Shown piece after piece: positions 17,668 through 26,095 of a DNA stretch of 64,000 bases. Both the position numbers and the translations under genes were made by a program. Under the pieces are notes generated by a model, which was given only the letters and a program-made list of their open reading frames with translations, had not been told where the DNA came from and did no database searches. The stretch's first letter is position 1. Every line of letters begins with the position of its first letter. The DNA lies in contig NZ_JAIRDQ010000001.1 of the NCBI RefSeq assembly GCF_021458635.1, positions 434,001-498,000 of the forward strand, given 5' to 3'. The DNA is from Bradyrhizobium monzae (lineage in GTDB: Bacteria; Pseudomonadota; Alphaproteobacteria; Rhizobiales; Xanthobacteraceae).

Positions 17668-18423
17668 TCAGGCTTGCAGGCCCCAGGCGCGTGCATCGTG
17701 AGTGAAGGTCGTCGAGGTCGAGTTATCATTGCGCGGCACGACGAGGGGTGCGAAGCAAGCATAGGCCTGCATGAAGCGATAGACGCTATTGCCCATTCCA
17801 TCCAGACCGATCGTCGGTACCACGCGATTGTTCAGCGCCTCGACCTGGACCGGTCGATTGTCCATCGGATAACACAGCTCCAGCAGCCGCTTCGCTCCTG
17901 CAGGCGATATCAGGTTTCCGGCTGGACCATAGCAGGTGTTGAGCCGGAGCGCGGCAACCTGGGAATTCGCGCGCTGGAAAGCAGCTTCGCTCTGCTCATT
18001 GGGGTGCTGAGGTCTGAAGATCATCATCGATTTCATTCCTGGTGCCAGCTCGAGATCGAGTACGGAATCCGTGTTGCAACCCAGGACCAGAAGATCCCAG
18101 TTCTCAAGGGTCGGAACAAGCGCCTGCAAGCGCGCGATGATGTCGTGACGGATTGCACAATCGTCCTCGAACACAAGGGCGGGTTCATTCTGCCCGGCGA
18201 TCCAGTTCAATATTCTCCATAGCGAAGCGGCACCGCCAACGGCTCCCCTGGTGAACATCGAACCGGGCGCGACAAGCCGCATCGCCATCACGTCCCGATC
18301 GGTCAGCTCCAACCCGTTGGACGCAGAGAAACGCTCGAAGGCGATTCCGCAGCCCGCGTTCCGCTCCAGGAAGCGTGCGTATTTTTCCGGCTGGCGATCG
18401 AGATTGATGACGAAGTTTTTCAT
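17668..18423 (-). CDS. Glycosyltransferase family 25 protein
   Basis: A 251-residue glycosyltransferase of the LPS/GT25 type: FVINLDRQPEKYARF at the N-terminus and ALVFEDDCAIRHD near residue 85, where the EDD carries the donor-binding acids. GT25 enzymes add galactose or similar sugars to LPS cores or other acceptors. No membrane segment is seen, so it is cytosolic. Together with WbqC (70 bases downstream) it forms a two-gene minus-strand unit. It is divergent from the DegT aminotransferase, with 181 bases between them. Confidence 0.85.
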   Translation of the reverse strand: MKNFVINLDRQPEKYARFLERNAGCGIAFERFSASNGLELTDRDVMAMRLVAPGSMFTRGAVGGAASLWRILNWIAGQNEPALVFEDDCAIRHDIIARLQALVPTLENWDLLVLGCNTDSVLDLELAPGMKSMMIFRPQHPNEQSEAAFQRANSQVAALRLNTCYGPAGNLISPAGAKRLLELCYPMDNRPVQVEALNNRVVPTIGLDGMGNSVYRFMQAYACFAPLVVPRNDNSTSTTFTHDARAWGLQA

Positions 18424-18604
18424 ATGCGAAACGCACCATTGGCGAATGAACAGCGGTGAAGCTCACTCAAATATGATTCGCCGCAGTCACGGCTAGTCCA
18501 AAACGCGTGTCAATCAACGACTCCCGCGGCACACGAATGCTCCACACAAGTCTCGGCCTGTATCGGTAACCAGTCATGGACCTTATCGACAACCAGGACT
18601 CGAG

Positions 18605-19777
18605 ATGAGCGACATGCTCCCGCCTGAATTTCCGGCGCCCCGGGCCAAGAGCCCGCTCCATATCGTGCGTCCGAGGTTTCCGAAGACGGAGCAATTCCTG
18701 GCCGCGTTCGAGAACGCGCTGGAAGCCGGCCAGGTCACCAATAACTCGCGTTGGGTCGTCGAATTCGAGGCGCGCTTGAGCGAGTATCTTGGCGTCCCGA
18801 CCCTCGTATTCTGCAATGGCCAGATCGGCATGATGGCGATGCTGAGGGCTGCGGGAATTACGGCAGGCGAAGTGATCGTGCCGTCATTCACGTTCAGCGC
18901 CACTCCGCATGCCGTCAGATGGGCCGGAGCCGAGCCGGTATTTGCGGACATCCTCGATGACCAGACCATGCGTCTCGACCCGAACGATGTGGAGCGCAGG
19001 ATCACGGACCGCTCGGTCGCCATCCTTGCCGTCGACGCTTATGGCGTCGCCAGCGATTACGCTGCGCTTGCCCGCATCGCCGAGCGCCACAAGTTGAAAT
19101 TCCTCGTCGACAGCGCGCCGTCGTTCGGCACGCGCGTCAACGGCCATTTGGTCGGAGGCTTCGCAGACGCGCAGATGTTCAGCTTCCACGCCACCAAAGC
19201 CTTTTCGACGATGGAGGGCGGGTGCGTCTGCAGCCACGACGCAGAGCTGTTCGCGCGCGTCAAAGCGATGCGCAACTTCGGACAAGTCGATGGCGCCGAC
19301 TGTCACGAGGCAGGCTTGAACGGGAAGATGCTGGAGATATCGGCCATCATCGGCCTCGAGCAACTCAAGACGTTCGAGCAGGCCATCGCGACCCGCCGCC
19401 ACGCTGTCGAGCGCATGCGGACCGGCCTTTCCCGGATTGCCGGCTTGCATGTGGGGCAAGAGCCCGCAGACGTCCAATCCAACTGGCTGTACCTGCCGAT
19501 CGTCGTGGACGCCGCGGAATTCGGAATAGACCGAGAGGCACTGGCAGCGGCGCTCGAGAAGCACGACGTCTTCGTCCGGAAGTATTACAGCCCGCCCTGC
19601 CACCACATGACGGCCTACGCCGCGCATAAGGAGGTGAAATTGGCTGTGACGGAAAGGATCGCTTACAGCGTCATTGCGCTCCCGGTCTACAACGACATGA
19701 CCGACGAAGAATGCGATCTCATCGTCGCAGCGATCGAGAGCGTGCGCCAATCCGTGCAAAACGGAAGCAGGTCTTAG
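18605..19777 (+). CDS. DegT/DnrJ/EryC1/StrS-family aminotransferase
   Basis: A 390-residue PLP-dependent sugar aminotransferase-type enzyme. VIVPSFTFSATPHAV near residue 98 is the family loop. LAVDAYGVASDY contains the PLP-ring Asp, and the SFHATKAFSTMEGG segment near residue 198 carries the Schiff-base Lys. Such enzymes aminate keto-deoxy nucleotide sugars; some members act as dehydratases or isomerases. It is followed 57 bases later by an epimerase/dehydratase, a likely partner supplying its keto-sugar. A 4,6-dehydratase would also be needed and may be the upstream or downstream SDR. Confidence 0.9.
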   Translation: MSDMLPPEFPAPRAKSPLHIVRPRFPKTEQFLAAFENALEAGQVTNNSRWVVEFEARLSEYLGVPTLVFCNGQIGMMAMLRAAGITAGEVIVPSFTFSATPHAVRWAGAEPVFADILDDQTMRLDPNDVERRITDRSVAILAVDAYGVASDYAALARIAERHKLKFLVDSAPSFGTRVNGHLVGGFADAQMFSFHATKAFSTMEGGCVCSHDAELFARVKAMRNFGQVDGADCHEAGLNGKMLEISAIIGLEQLKTFEQAIATRRHAVERMRTGLSRIAGLHVGQEPADVQSNWLYLPIVVDAAEFGIDREALAAALEKHDVFVRKYYSPPCHHMTAYAAHKEVKLAVTERIAYSVIALPVYNDMTDEECDLIVAAIESVRQSVQNGSRS

Positions 19778-19834
19778 TCCCAAAAAACAGATCGCACCTC
19801 ATGCGATGACCCCAAGGACATAGAAGTCGAACAG

Positions 19835-20863
19835 ATGCAGAAAGTTCTCGTGACTGGAGCCGGTGGCTATATCGGCATTCCCCTGTGCCAGATGCTGGCC
19901 CAAAAGGGGTATTCGGTGACTGCGCTCGATCGCGGGTTTTTCGGCCGGGATCGTTTCATGCAGGCGGCTTCCCACCCGAACATCAAGCTGCTCGTCGACG
20001 ACATCCGCACCGTGGACCCCAAGCAGTTCGAGGGCATGGACGCCGTCATCGACCTGGCAGGACTAAGCAACGACGCCTCCGCCGAAATCGATCCCGAACT
20101 GACGGTCTCGATCAACCATCAGGGCGGCGTTCGTCTCGCTCGCGCGGCCAAACAGGCCGGCGTTCGCCGCTATGTCTACTCGAGCTCGGCATCTGTCTAC
20201 GGCCACGGCCAGGAAGTGGCGCTCAACGAGCACGCCGTCTGCCGCCCGCAGACGCTGTATGCCGAGAGCAAGCTTCACGTCGAGGACGAGTTGCGCAAGC
20301 TGCAAAGCGACACGTTCGAGACGGTCATCCTGCGCAACAGCACGGTATTCGGCCTGGCTCCGCGCATGCGCTTCGACCTCGCCATCAACGTCATGACGCT
20401 ACGCGCCTGGAAAGAGCGAGTGATCTACGTCATGGGAGGCGGCGAGCAATGGCGGCCGTTCATTCACGTTCATGATGTCTGCCGCGCCCTGATGATGAGC
20501 GTCGAGAGCGAGGCGTCAGCCGTATCCGGCGAGACCTTCAACGTCGGCAGCGACGATCTCAATTATCAAATCAAACAGCTGGCAAATTTCGTCAAAGACA
20601 TCATCCCGAACATCGTCACACACACGATCCCGGATGCGACGGACAAGCGAACCTATAATCTGTCCTTTGCCAAGATCATACAGCGCCTGAAGTTCGATCC
20701 GTCCTCACGCGTGCACGAAGGCATCGTGGAGATAAAGCAGGCTCTGGAGCGCGGCGTGGTGAGTGGCGACGATCCCACGACCCATACACTGGGATGGTAC
20801 CGTTCCCTGATCGACTGGGAAAAGCGGATCAAGGAGCTGTCGATCAACGGCAAGATCTTGTGA
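19835..20863 (+). CDS. NAD-dependent epimerase/dehydratase (nucleotide-sugar SDR)
   Basis: A 342-residue extended SDR with the canonical VTGAGGYIG nucleotide loop (residues 6-14), VIDLAGLSND, YVYSSSASVYG and the catalytic YAESK (near residue 146). The C-terminal part contains RPFIHVHDVCRAL and FNVGSDDLNYQI, typical of UDP- or GDP-sugar epimerases and dehydratases. It lies 57 bases after the DegT aminotransferase and probably shares its transcript. It converges on the GT39 gene with a four-base gap. The sugar nucleotide is not identifiable by eye. Confidence 0.9.
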   Translation: MQKVLVTGAGGYIGIPLCQMLAQKGYSVTALDRGFFGRDRFMQAASHPNIKLLVDDIRTVDPKQFEGMDAVIDLAGLSNDASAEIDPELTVSINHQGGVRLARAAKQAGVRRYVYSSSASVYGHGQEVALNEHAVCRPQTLYAESKLHVEDELRKLQSDTFETVILRNSTVFGLAPRMRFDLAINVMTLRAWKERVIYVMGGGEQWRPFIHVHDVCRALMMSVESEASAVSGETFNVGSDDLNYQIKQLANFVKDIIPNIVTHTIPDATDKRTYNLSFAKIIQRLKFDPSSRVHEGIVEIKQALERGVVSGDDPTTHTLGWYRSLIDWEKRIKELSINGKIL

Positions 20864-20867
20864 TCGC

Positions 20868-22373
20868 TCAGGGCAGAAGCTCAGGCGGCAGCGAGCGGTC
20901 CAGCACCTCGCCCTTGGCGCCCTCGAGCAGATCGATGCCGTAGGTCTCCACCACGAGCGGGCCGCGCTTGCGCTGCAGCTCGGCGACACGCGTCACCTGC
21001 GTGAAGAGGTCGTTCAGGAACGGATGGCCGTCGGGACGCAGCTCGTCGACATAGATCAGCTTGCCCGCGAGCAGTTTTGGATCGGGCTCGGGCATGTTGA
21101 CCCAGCGGATGCGCTGGTTCTGCTGCACCACGCAGCTGCCGCGCGGCAGATAGAAGGCGAGCCAGCCCGTGGTGCCGTAATCCGGCGTGAGCACGCAGGT
21201 CGCACCGCTGCGGACGCGTTCCGCCTCGATACCGGCGGCGAGTTCACGCCAGCCGACGCCGACACTGCGAACGGTCGCATCGCGGCGATAGCCGGATAGC
21301 CAGCCCGTATTGGCCTGCAGGATCAGTGCGGCGAACATCACGATGCCCGTGGGCGCGGCCCAGCGCAGGCAGAAATCGACCAGGCGTCGCGCACGCGGTT
21401 TCCACTGTACGAGGTTGGCCGCGGCAGCGGCGGCAACGACGAAGGGCGGATAGACCGGCGCAAACCAGTTGGCCTCGACGCGGGCATGCAGCGAATGCCA
21501 GACGAAATAGGCGACGATGGTCCAGAACATCGTCTCGATCAGCACGCGCGAGGCCAGTGCACCGGCGCGGCGCCAGGTCAGCGCATGCAGGCCCATCGCG
21601 CCGAGGATGAACACGAGCGGGGTCGCAAACGCGATCTGGGTCGGGATCAGCTCGGCAATGAAGACCGGGCGGAAATCCTCGATCCTGGCGCGCCCGAGCT
21701 GCTTGACGAACGAAACCCAGTGATGATCCGCATTCCAGAGGATCACCGGCGAGAACAGCGCGAGCGCGACGAGGCCGCCGAGATAGGGCCAGGGCGAGAG
21801 GAACCAGCGTCTCAGTTTTGGCACCGCCGCGAGCCAGATCAGGATCGCCGCGCCAAAGAACATCGCGGTGTACTTCGACAGCAACGCCGCGCCCACGGCG
21901 GCGCCGACAGCAAGCCACCAGGCACCACGACCGGTCTCCAGCACTTTTGCGAGGAAGAACAGCACGAAGCTGGAGGCGACCAGCAACGGCGCATCCGGCG
22001 TCACGATCAGCGTACCGACCGAGGCCATCATCGTCACGTTGAGCAGGATGGCGCTGGTTGCCGCCAGCCGGGCGCCGCCGAACAGGATCGCGGCCGTGCG
22101 ATAGATCGCATAGCTCATCGGCAGCGCGAGCAGGATCGAGACCAGACGGACGCCGAGCTCGGTGTCGCCGGCTATCATGGTGCCGGCGCGGATGACGTAA
22201 GCCACCATTGGCGGGTGGTCGTAGTAACCGCCCGCCAGATTCTTCGACCACATCCAGTAATAGGCTTCGTCGAAGGTGATCGGCGTGAAGGCGGCCGCCA
22301 CCAGCCGCAATGCGACCAGCGCAAGGATCACCAGCGCCGTATTGCGGACGATCCGCGCGTCAGCCCCGCCCAT
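20868..22373 (-). CDS. GT39/ArnT-like membrane glycosyltransferase
   Basis: A 501-residue polytopic GT-C enzyme with roughly ten membrane helices in residues 10-360, then a soluble C-terminal domain. Helix 1 is followed by TFDEAYYWMWS and GYYDHPPMVAY, the acidic loop and DHPP motif of the dolichyl-phosphate-mannose transferase/ArnT family. It would transfer a sugar from a polyprenyl-phosphate carrier on the periplasmic side. It sits 27 bases downstream of the GT2-GtrA gene, which is well suited to make and flip that carrier-linked sugar. Confidence 0.9.
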   Translation of the reverse strand: MGGADARIVRNTALVILALVALRLVAAAFTPITFDEAYYWMWSKNLAGGYYDHPPMVAYVIRAGTMIAGDTELGVRLVSILLALPMSYAIYRTAAILFGGARLAATSAILLNVTMMASVGTLIVTPDAPLLVASSFVLFFLAKVLETGRGAWWLAVGAAVGAALLSKYTAMFFGAAILIWLAAVPKLRRWFLSPWPYLGGLVALALFSPVILWNADHHWVSFVKQLGRARIEDFRPVFIAELIPTQIAFATPLVFILGAMGLHALTWRRAGALASRVLIETMFWTIVAYFVWHSLHARVEANWFAPVYPPFVVAAAAAANLVQWKPRARRLVDFCLRWAAPTGIVMFAALILQANTGWLSGYRRDATVRSVGVGWRELAAGIEAERVRSGATCVLTPDYGTTGWLAFYLPRGSCVVQQNQRIRWVNMPEPDPKLLAGKLIYVDELRPDGHPFLNDLFTQVTRVAELQRKRGPLVVETYGIDLLEGAKGEVLDRSLPPELLP

Positions 22374-22400
22374 ACAAGCTTCCTTGCAAGCCTTGACGCG

Positions 22401-23528
22401 TTATTTCTTGCGCCAGACGAATAGTCCGGACATCGCGTAATTCCACACCACGCCCATCAGCGCGCCGGCAAGGCCCGCCAGCCACCAGATCGGCTCCTGG
22501 TCGTAGACCGAGAAGGCGACGCCGACATTGGCGAGCAGGCCGACGCTGCAGACGATGTAGAACATGATCAGGCCGCGCAGGATCGCAAAGCCCTTCAGCC
22601 GCTGGTCGCGATACGTGAGGAAGTTGTTGAGGATGAAATTGGTGGTCATGGCAACGATCGCGCCGGCGGCCTGGGCCTCCGCGAACGGCGCCCTGAACAA
22701 CTGAAGTCCGATGAACAGCGTGGTGAGATGCACCACGAGGCCGATGCCGCCCACCATCGCGAACAGGATGAAGCGCAGCGAGACGATATCGTTGGTCAGC
22801 TTCGCCAGCACGAGTCCGAGGAAGTCGAGCGCGACCATGGAATCGAGCTTGCTCTCGCCATGCTGGCGGGCGCCGAACGTGTAGGGAATCTCGACCGCGC
22901 GCAAATTGCCCTGCGCGCTCGCGACCAGATCGAGCAGGATCTTGAAGCCGTGCACCGAAAGCTTGGGCGCCAATTGCTCGAAACGGTCGCGGCGGACCAT
23001 GAAGAAGCCGCTCATCGGATCGGCGATCTCGACCCGGAGCATCTTCTTCGCGACCTCGGTCGCCAGCGCACTGGCGCCGGCGCGCTGCTTGTTGAAACCT
23101 TCGCTCTTGTAGCCCTCGATATAGCGGCTGCCGACGACGAGGTCGGCCTGGTCGCTTGCGAGCAGCAACAGCATCTTCGGCAACTGCGTCTCGTCGTGCT
23201 GGAGGTCGGCGTCGATTACGGCGGCGTAAGGCGCGCTGGAGGCCAGGATGCCCTCGATGCAGGCGCCCGACAGGCCGCGGCGGCCGATGCGGCGGATGCA
23301 GCGCACGCGGCTGTCCTGCTGCGCCAGCGCCCGCACCACGTCCGAGGTGCCGTCGGGCGAATTGTCGTCGACGAACACGACCTCCCAGGCGACGTTGACG
23401 AGCGTCGCCTCCAGCCGCCGGTACAGCACGGTGACGTTGTCGCGCTCGTTGAAGGTCGGGACGATGACCGACAGCTCCGGCCCCTCCTGGGCCTGGCCGT
23501 CGACGTCCGGTCTGATCGCTTCATTCAT
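22401..23528 (-). CDS. GT2 polyprenyl-phosphate sugar synthase fused to GtrA
   Basis: A 375-residue fusion. Residues about 20-240 form a DPM1-like GT2 domain: SVIVPTFNERDNV, VVFVDDNSPDGT, VIDADLQHDE and MSGFFMVRRD. Residues about 255-375 form a four-helix GtrA domain (ILFAMVGGIGLVVHL..., TTNFILNNFLTYRDQR, WRKK end). The first domain would load a sugar on undecaprenyl phosphate in the cytosol, and GtrA-type domains are thought to flip it. The ATG at 23528 is chosen; an upstream codon at 23591 would add 21 residues. It forms an operon with the GT39 transferase. Confidence 0.92.
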   Translation of the reverse strand: MNEAIRPDVDGQAQEGPELSVIVPTFNERDNVTVLYRRLEATLVNVAWEVVFVDDNSPDGTSDVVRALAQQDSRVRCIRRIGRRGLSGACIEGILASSAPYAAVIDADLQHDETQLPKMLLLLASDQADLVVGSRYIEGYKSEGFNKQRAGASALATEVAKKMLRVEIADPMSGFFMVRRDRFEQLAPKLSVHGFKILLDLVASAQGNLRAVEIPYTFGARQHGESKLDSMVALDFLGLVLAKLTNDIVSLRFILFAMVGGIGLVVHLTTLFIGLQLFRAPFAEAQAAGAIVAMTTNFILNNFLTYRDQRLKGFAILRGLIMFYIVCSVGLLANVGVAFSVYDQEPIWWLAGLAGALMGVVWNYAMSGLFVWRKK

Positions 23529-23769
23529 GACGGCAGCGTATATCTGCCGCGTCCTGCGATGCCAAGCCGGGGGTCTGGGGGAATGACCCAAACGGGGCCC
23601 TAAAATGCCAACGACCCCGGAACGGCGGGCCGCGCGTACATCCGGCGCGAGCCCAAGCTATTCCAAGGTCGTCTCAGCAACGGAGGTTGTTACTCAACGT
23701 TGCCGTTATCGAGCAAATGGGGGCGCCCTGGCCGCTTCGCAAGGGGGCCAGGAGATCTTTTTCAGGCCA

Positions 23770-23976
23770 TTACTGGTTCGGGACTTCCCGGATCACCGGG
23801 CCCCGCGGCGCCGGCGCCACAGGAACTGCGGGCGCCATGGCGGAGGGGGCCGGCTCGACCTTGGCCGGCTTCGGCGGCTTGCCGTACTGCCCGATCGGCC
23901 CGAAGACGACGGCGACCGCAAGCACGATCGCCGCGACGATCACGCCACAAATGCCACCTACCGACTCAGACGACAT
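23770..23976 (-). CDS. Small single-pass membrane protein, function unknown
   Basis: A 68-residue protein. A Gly/Val/Ile-rich membrane helix (ICGVIVAAIVLAVAVVFG) is followed by a Pro/Ala/Lys-rich tail (KPPKPAKVEPAP...). The chosen Met starts MSSESVGG after GGGACGGG; an upstream in-frame codon at 24015 is less likely. No family was recognised. It may be a small envelope protein. It is on the same strand as the gene at 24130 but 153 bases away, with repeat sequence in between. Confidence 0.55.
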   Translation of the reverse strand: MSSESVGGICGVIVAAIVLAVAVVFGPIGQYGKPPKPAKVEPAPSAMAPAVPVAPAPRGPVIREVPNQ

Positions 23977-24051
23977 GCCAGCCCGTCCCTGTTCCAGATG
24001 AACCCAGCTTACCACGCCTGGGCGCGCAGCTGGAAGGGTCCTTCGCGGAGG

Positions 24052-24132
24052 GGCGAATAGCGCATGGCGAGTAGCGAATGACGAAGGCTGGCTGTCCGAC
24101 CCTATTCGCTATTGGCCATTCGCCACTCCCTA
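24052..24132. repeat. GCGAATAG-type inverted repeat
   Basis: Imperfect inverted copies of a GGCGAATAGCG / GAGTAGCGAATG pattern flank a short centre, the right arm reading CTATTCGCTATTGGCCATTCGCC. It lies between two small minus-strand genes and looks like a dispersed intergenic element. Confidence 0.55.
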
Positions 24133-24510
24133 CTTTGCTGGCGGTCGGTGCTTGACGAAGGCGGTCACGATGTCCTTCTGCGCCGCCTCCACGGCCCTGT
24201 TCGCGGTCGCGAGATGGGCGCCGGATTCGATGCTCGGATACTGCGAGGTGAGATAATCGAGCAGCGCCACCCGGTAATATTGCCGCTCCGACGGACAGGC
24301 GCCGGCGACCGAGCGGCCGAAATCCTGCTCCGATAGTCCCTGATTGCTGTCGCGCGAATACTCCCGCGCCAGGCAATGCCAGTAATCGTCGCGGCCCTGC
24401 ATGGCGAGCTTCTGCGCGCCCTTCGTGTCGTCGTCATCCGCCTTGGCCGCAAATGTCATGGCAGCAGATGTCATCAACACGAGCGCCGCTCCCAGCATCA
24501 CCATCCGCAT
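24130..24510 (-). CDS. Small secreted protein, function unknown
   Basis: A 126-residue protein with a clear signal peptide (residues 1-24, MRMVMLGAALVLMTSAAMTF, then AKA). The mature part is charged and helical with two cysteines (YWHCLAREY and GACPSERQYY) that could form a disulfide. AAGGAG stands eight bases before the ATG. No family was recognised. It is probably periplasmic. Its 3' end overlaps the edge of a repeat by three bases. Confidence 0.75.
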   Translation of the reverse strand: MRMVMLGAALVLMTSAAMTFAAKADDDDTKGAQKLAMQGRDDYWHCLAREYSRDSNQGLSEQDFGRSVAGACPSERQYYRVALLDYLTSQYPSIESGAHLATANRAVEAAQKDIVTAFVKHRPPAK

Positions 24511-24628
24511 CTTGTTCTCCTTTTTGCGCAGATTTCTTCGTCAGCTTAGACGGGACACCGCAGCTGGCCAATCACTTCTGGTTTGACTAGGATGCAGACC
24601 TCCCCTTCCCGTCGATGCGAGATCCTCC

Positions 24629-25450
24629 GTGGCCAAAGCAAAAACCGCGACCAAAAAATCCGGCAACATCTTCATCGGCGTCGGCGGCTGGACCTTCGAG
24701 CCCTGGCGCGGCGTGTTCTATCCGGAGAAGCTGACGCAGGCGAAGGAGCTGTCCTACGCGGCCTCGAAGCTGACCTCAATCGAGATCAACGGCACCTATT
24801 ACGGCTCGCAGAAGCCTGAGAGCTTTCGCAAATGGGCCGGCGAGGTTCCTGAGGGTTTTGTGTTCTCGGTGAAGGGCCCGCGCTTTGCCACCAACCGTCG
24901 CGTGCTCGCCGAGGCCGGCGATTCCATCAAGCGGTTCTACGATTCCGGCGTACTGGAACTCGGCGACCATCTCGGCCCCGTGCTCTGGCAGTTCGCGCCG
25001 ACCAAGAAATTCGACGGCGCCGATTTCGGCAAGTTTCTGGAGCTGTTGCCGCGAAAGCTCGAGGGCCGCGCGCTGCGCCACGTGGTGGAGGTGCGTCACG
25101 ACAGCTTCTGCGCGCCCGACTTCATCGCACTGATCCGCGAATTCGAAACGCCTGTGGTGTTCGCCGAGCACGGCAAATATCCGGCGATCGCCGATGTCGC
25201 CGGTGATTTCGTCTATGCCCGGCTGCAGAAGGGCAACGACGAGATCAAGACCTGCTATCCGCCGAAGCAGCTCGATGCCTGGGCCGAACGCTTCCAGGCC
25301 TGGGCCAACGGCGGTGAACCCGACGACCTTCCGAAGGTCGACAAGGCGAAGCCGAAGAAGGAGCCGCGCGACGTGTTCGCCTATGTCATTCACGAGGGCA
25401 AGGTGCGCGCACCGCACGGGGCCATGGAACTTATCGCGCGGGTGAGCTGA
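24629..25450 (+). CDS. DUF72-domain protein (YecE-like)
   Basis: A 273-residue TIM-barrel-like DUF72 protein, identified from FIGVGGWTFEPWRGVFYP near the start, EINGTYYGSQKPESFRKW, and FSVKGPRFATNRR. The GTG start fits the family length. The biochemical role of DUF72 is not established. It lies nine bases upstream of a DUF488 gene, so the two are almost certainly cotranscribed. Both begin with a similar MAKAK lysine-rich stretch. Confidence 0.88.
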   Translation: MAKAKTATKKSGNIFIGVGGWTFEPWRGVFYPEKLTQAKELSYAASKLTSIEINGTYYGSQKPESFRKWAGEVPEGFVFSVKGPRFATNRRVLAEAGDSIKRFYDSGVLELGDHLGPVLWQFAPTKKFDGADFGKFLELLPRKLEGRALRHVVEVRHDSFCAPDFIALIREFETPVVFAEHGKYPAIADVAGDFVYARLQKGNDEIKTCYPPKQLDAWAERFQAWANGGEPDDLPKVDKAKPKKEPRDVFAYVIHEGKVRAPHGAMELIARVS

Positions 25451-25459
25451 GGATCGTTC

Positions 25460-25921
25460 ATGGCGAAGGCGAAAAAGCTCTTCACCATCGGCTATGAGCA
25501 GACGCCGCCCAAGGCGGTGCTGGACGAGCTGGAGCAGGCCGGCGTCAAGCTCGTAGTCGACGTGCGCGCGGTGACGTCGTCGCGGCGGCCCGGCTTTTCC
25601 AAGAAGCAGCTTGCCGCAGGCCTCGACGAACGCGGCATCGCCTATGTCCATCTCGCAGCCCTCGGTACACCCAAAGAGGGCCGCCTCGCCGCGCGCAGCG
25701 GGCAATACGATGCGCTGGAGAAGATCTACTCAAAGCATCTGAAGGCACCTGAAGCCAAGGAAGCGATGGACGAACTCTCGGCGCTGGTGAAGAAGGCCGG
25801 CCCCGTCTGCCTGCTCTGCTACGAGCGCGACCATACCCATTGCCACCGTCAGATGATCGCGGAGATCATCGAGGAGCGCGATGGGGTGGCGGTGCGGAAT
25901 CTTGCGGGGCGACAGGTGTAG
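25460..25921 (+). CDS. DUF488-domain protein
   Basis: A 153-residue DUF488 protein. It has FTIGYEQTPPKAVLDEL, then LVVDVRAVTSSRRPGFSKKQL near residue 35, and a Cys/His-rich end: VCLLCYERDHTHCHR near residue 118. That end could bind metal or act catalytically. The family is widespread and uncharacterised. The nine-base gap to the upstream DUF72 gene indicates joint expression and perhaps a joint function. Confidence 0.88.
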   Translation: MAKAKKLFTIGYEQTPPKAVLDELEQAGVKLVVDVRAVTSSRRPGFSKKQLAAGLDERGIAYVHLAALGTPKEGRLAARSGQYDALEKIYSKHLKAPEAKEAMDELSALVKKAGPVCLLCYERDHTHCHRQMIAEIIEERDGVAVRNLAGRQV

Positions 25922-25946
25922 CCGTCGTTCGGGTGTTGGCCGTAGC

Positions 25947-26067
25947 CGTCATCCTGAGGTGGCCGCTTCTTCAGCGGCCCTCGAAGGACGGCGGCGTGCC
26001 ACCGACGTTGCAGCACCCGGGCCGTGCATCCTTCGAGGCTCGCAAGGGCTCGCACCTCAGGATGACG
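25947..26067. repeat. Dispersed repeat with 15-bp terminal inverted repeats (type 2)
   Basis: The ends are perfect inverted repeats (CGTCATCCTGAGGTG and CACCTCAGGATGACG). Internal inverted motifs GGCCGCTTC / CCTTCGAGG occur as well. It fills the space between the convergent DUF488 and PhzF genes. Another member, with diverged ends, lies at 34752-34854 inside a coding region. Confidence 0.85.
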
Positions 26068-26095
26068 GATCGCTCGGCGTAACGAGTGGCGAGAG

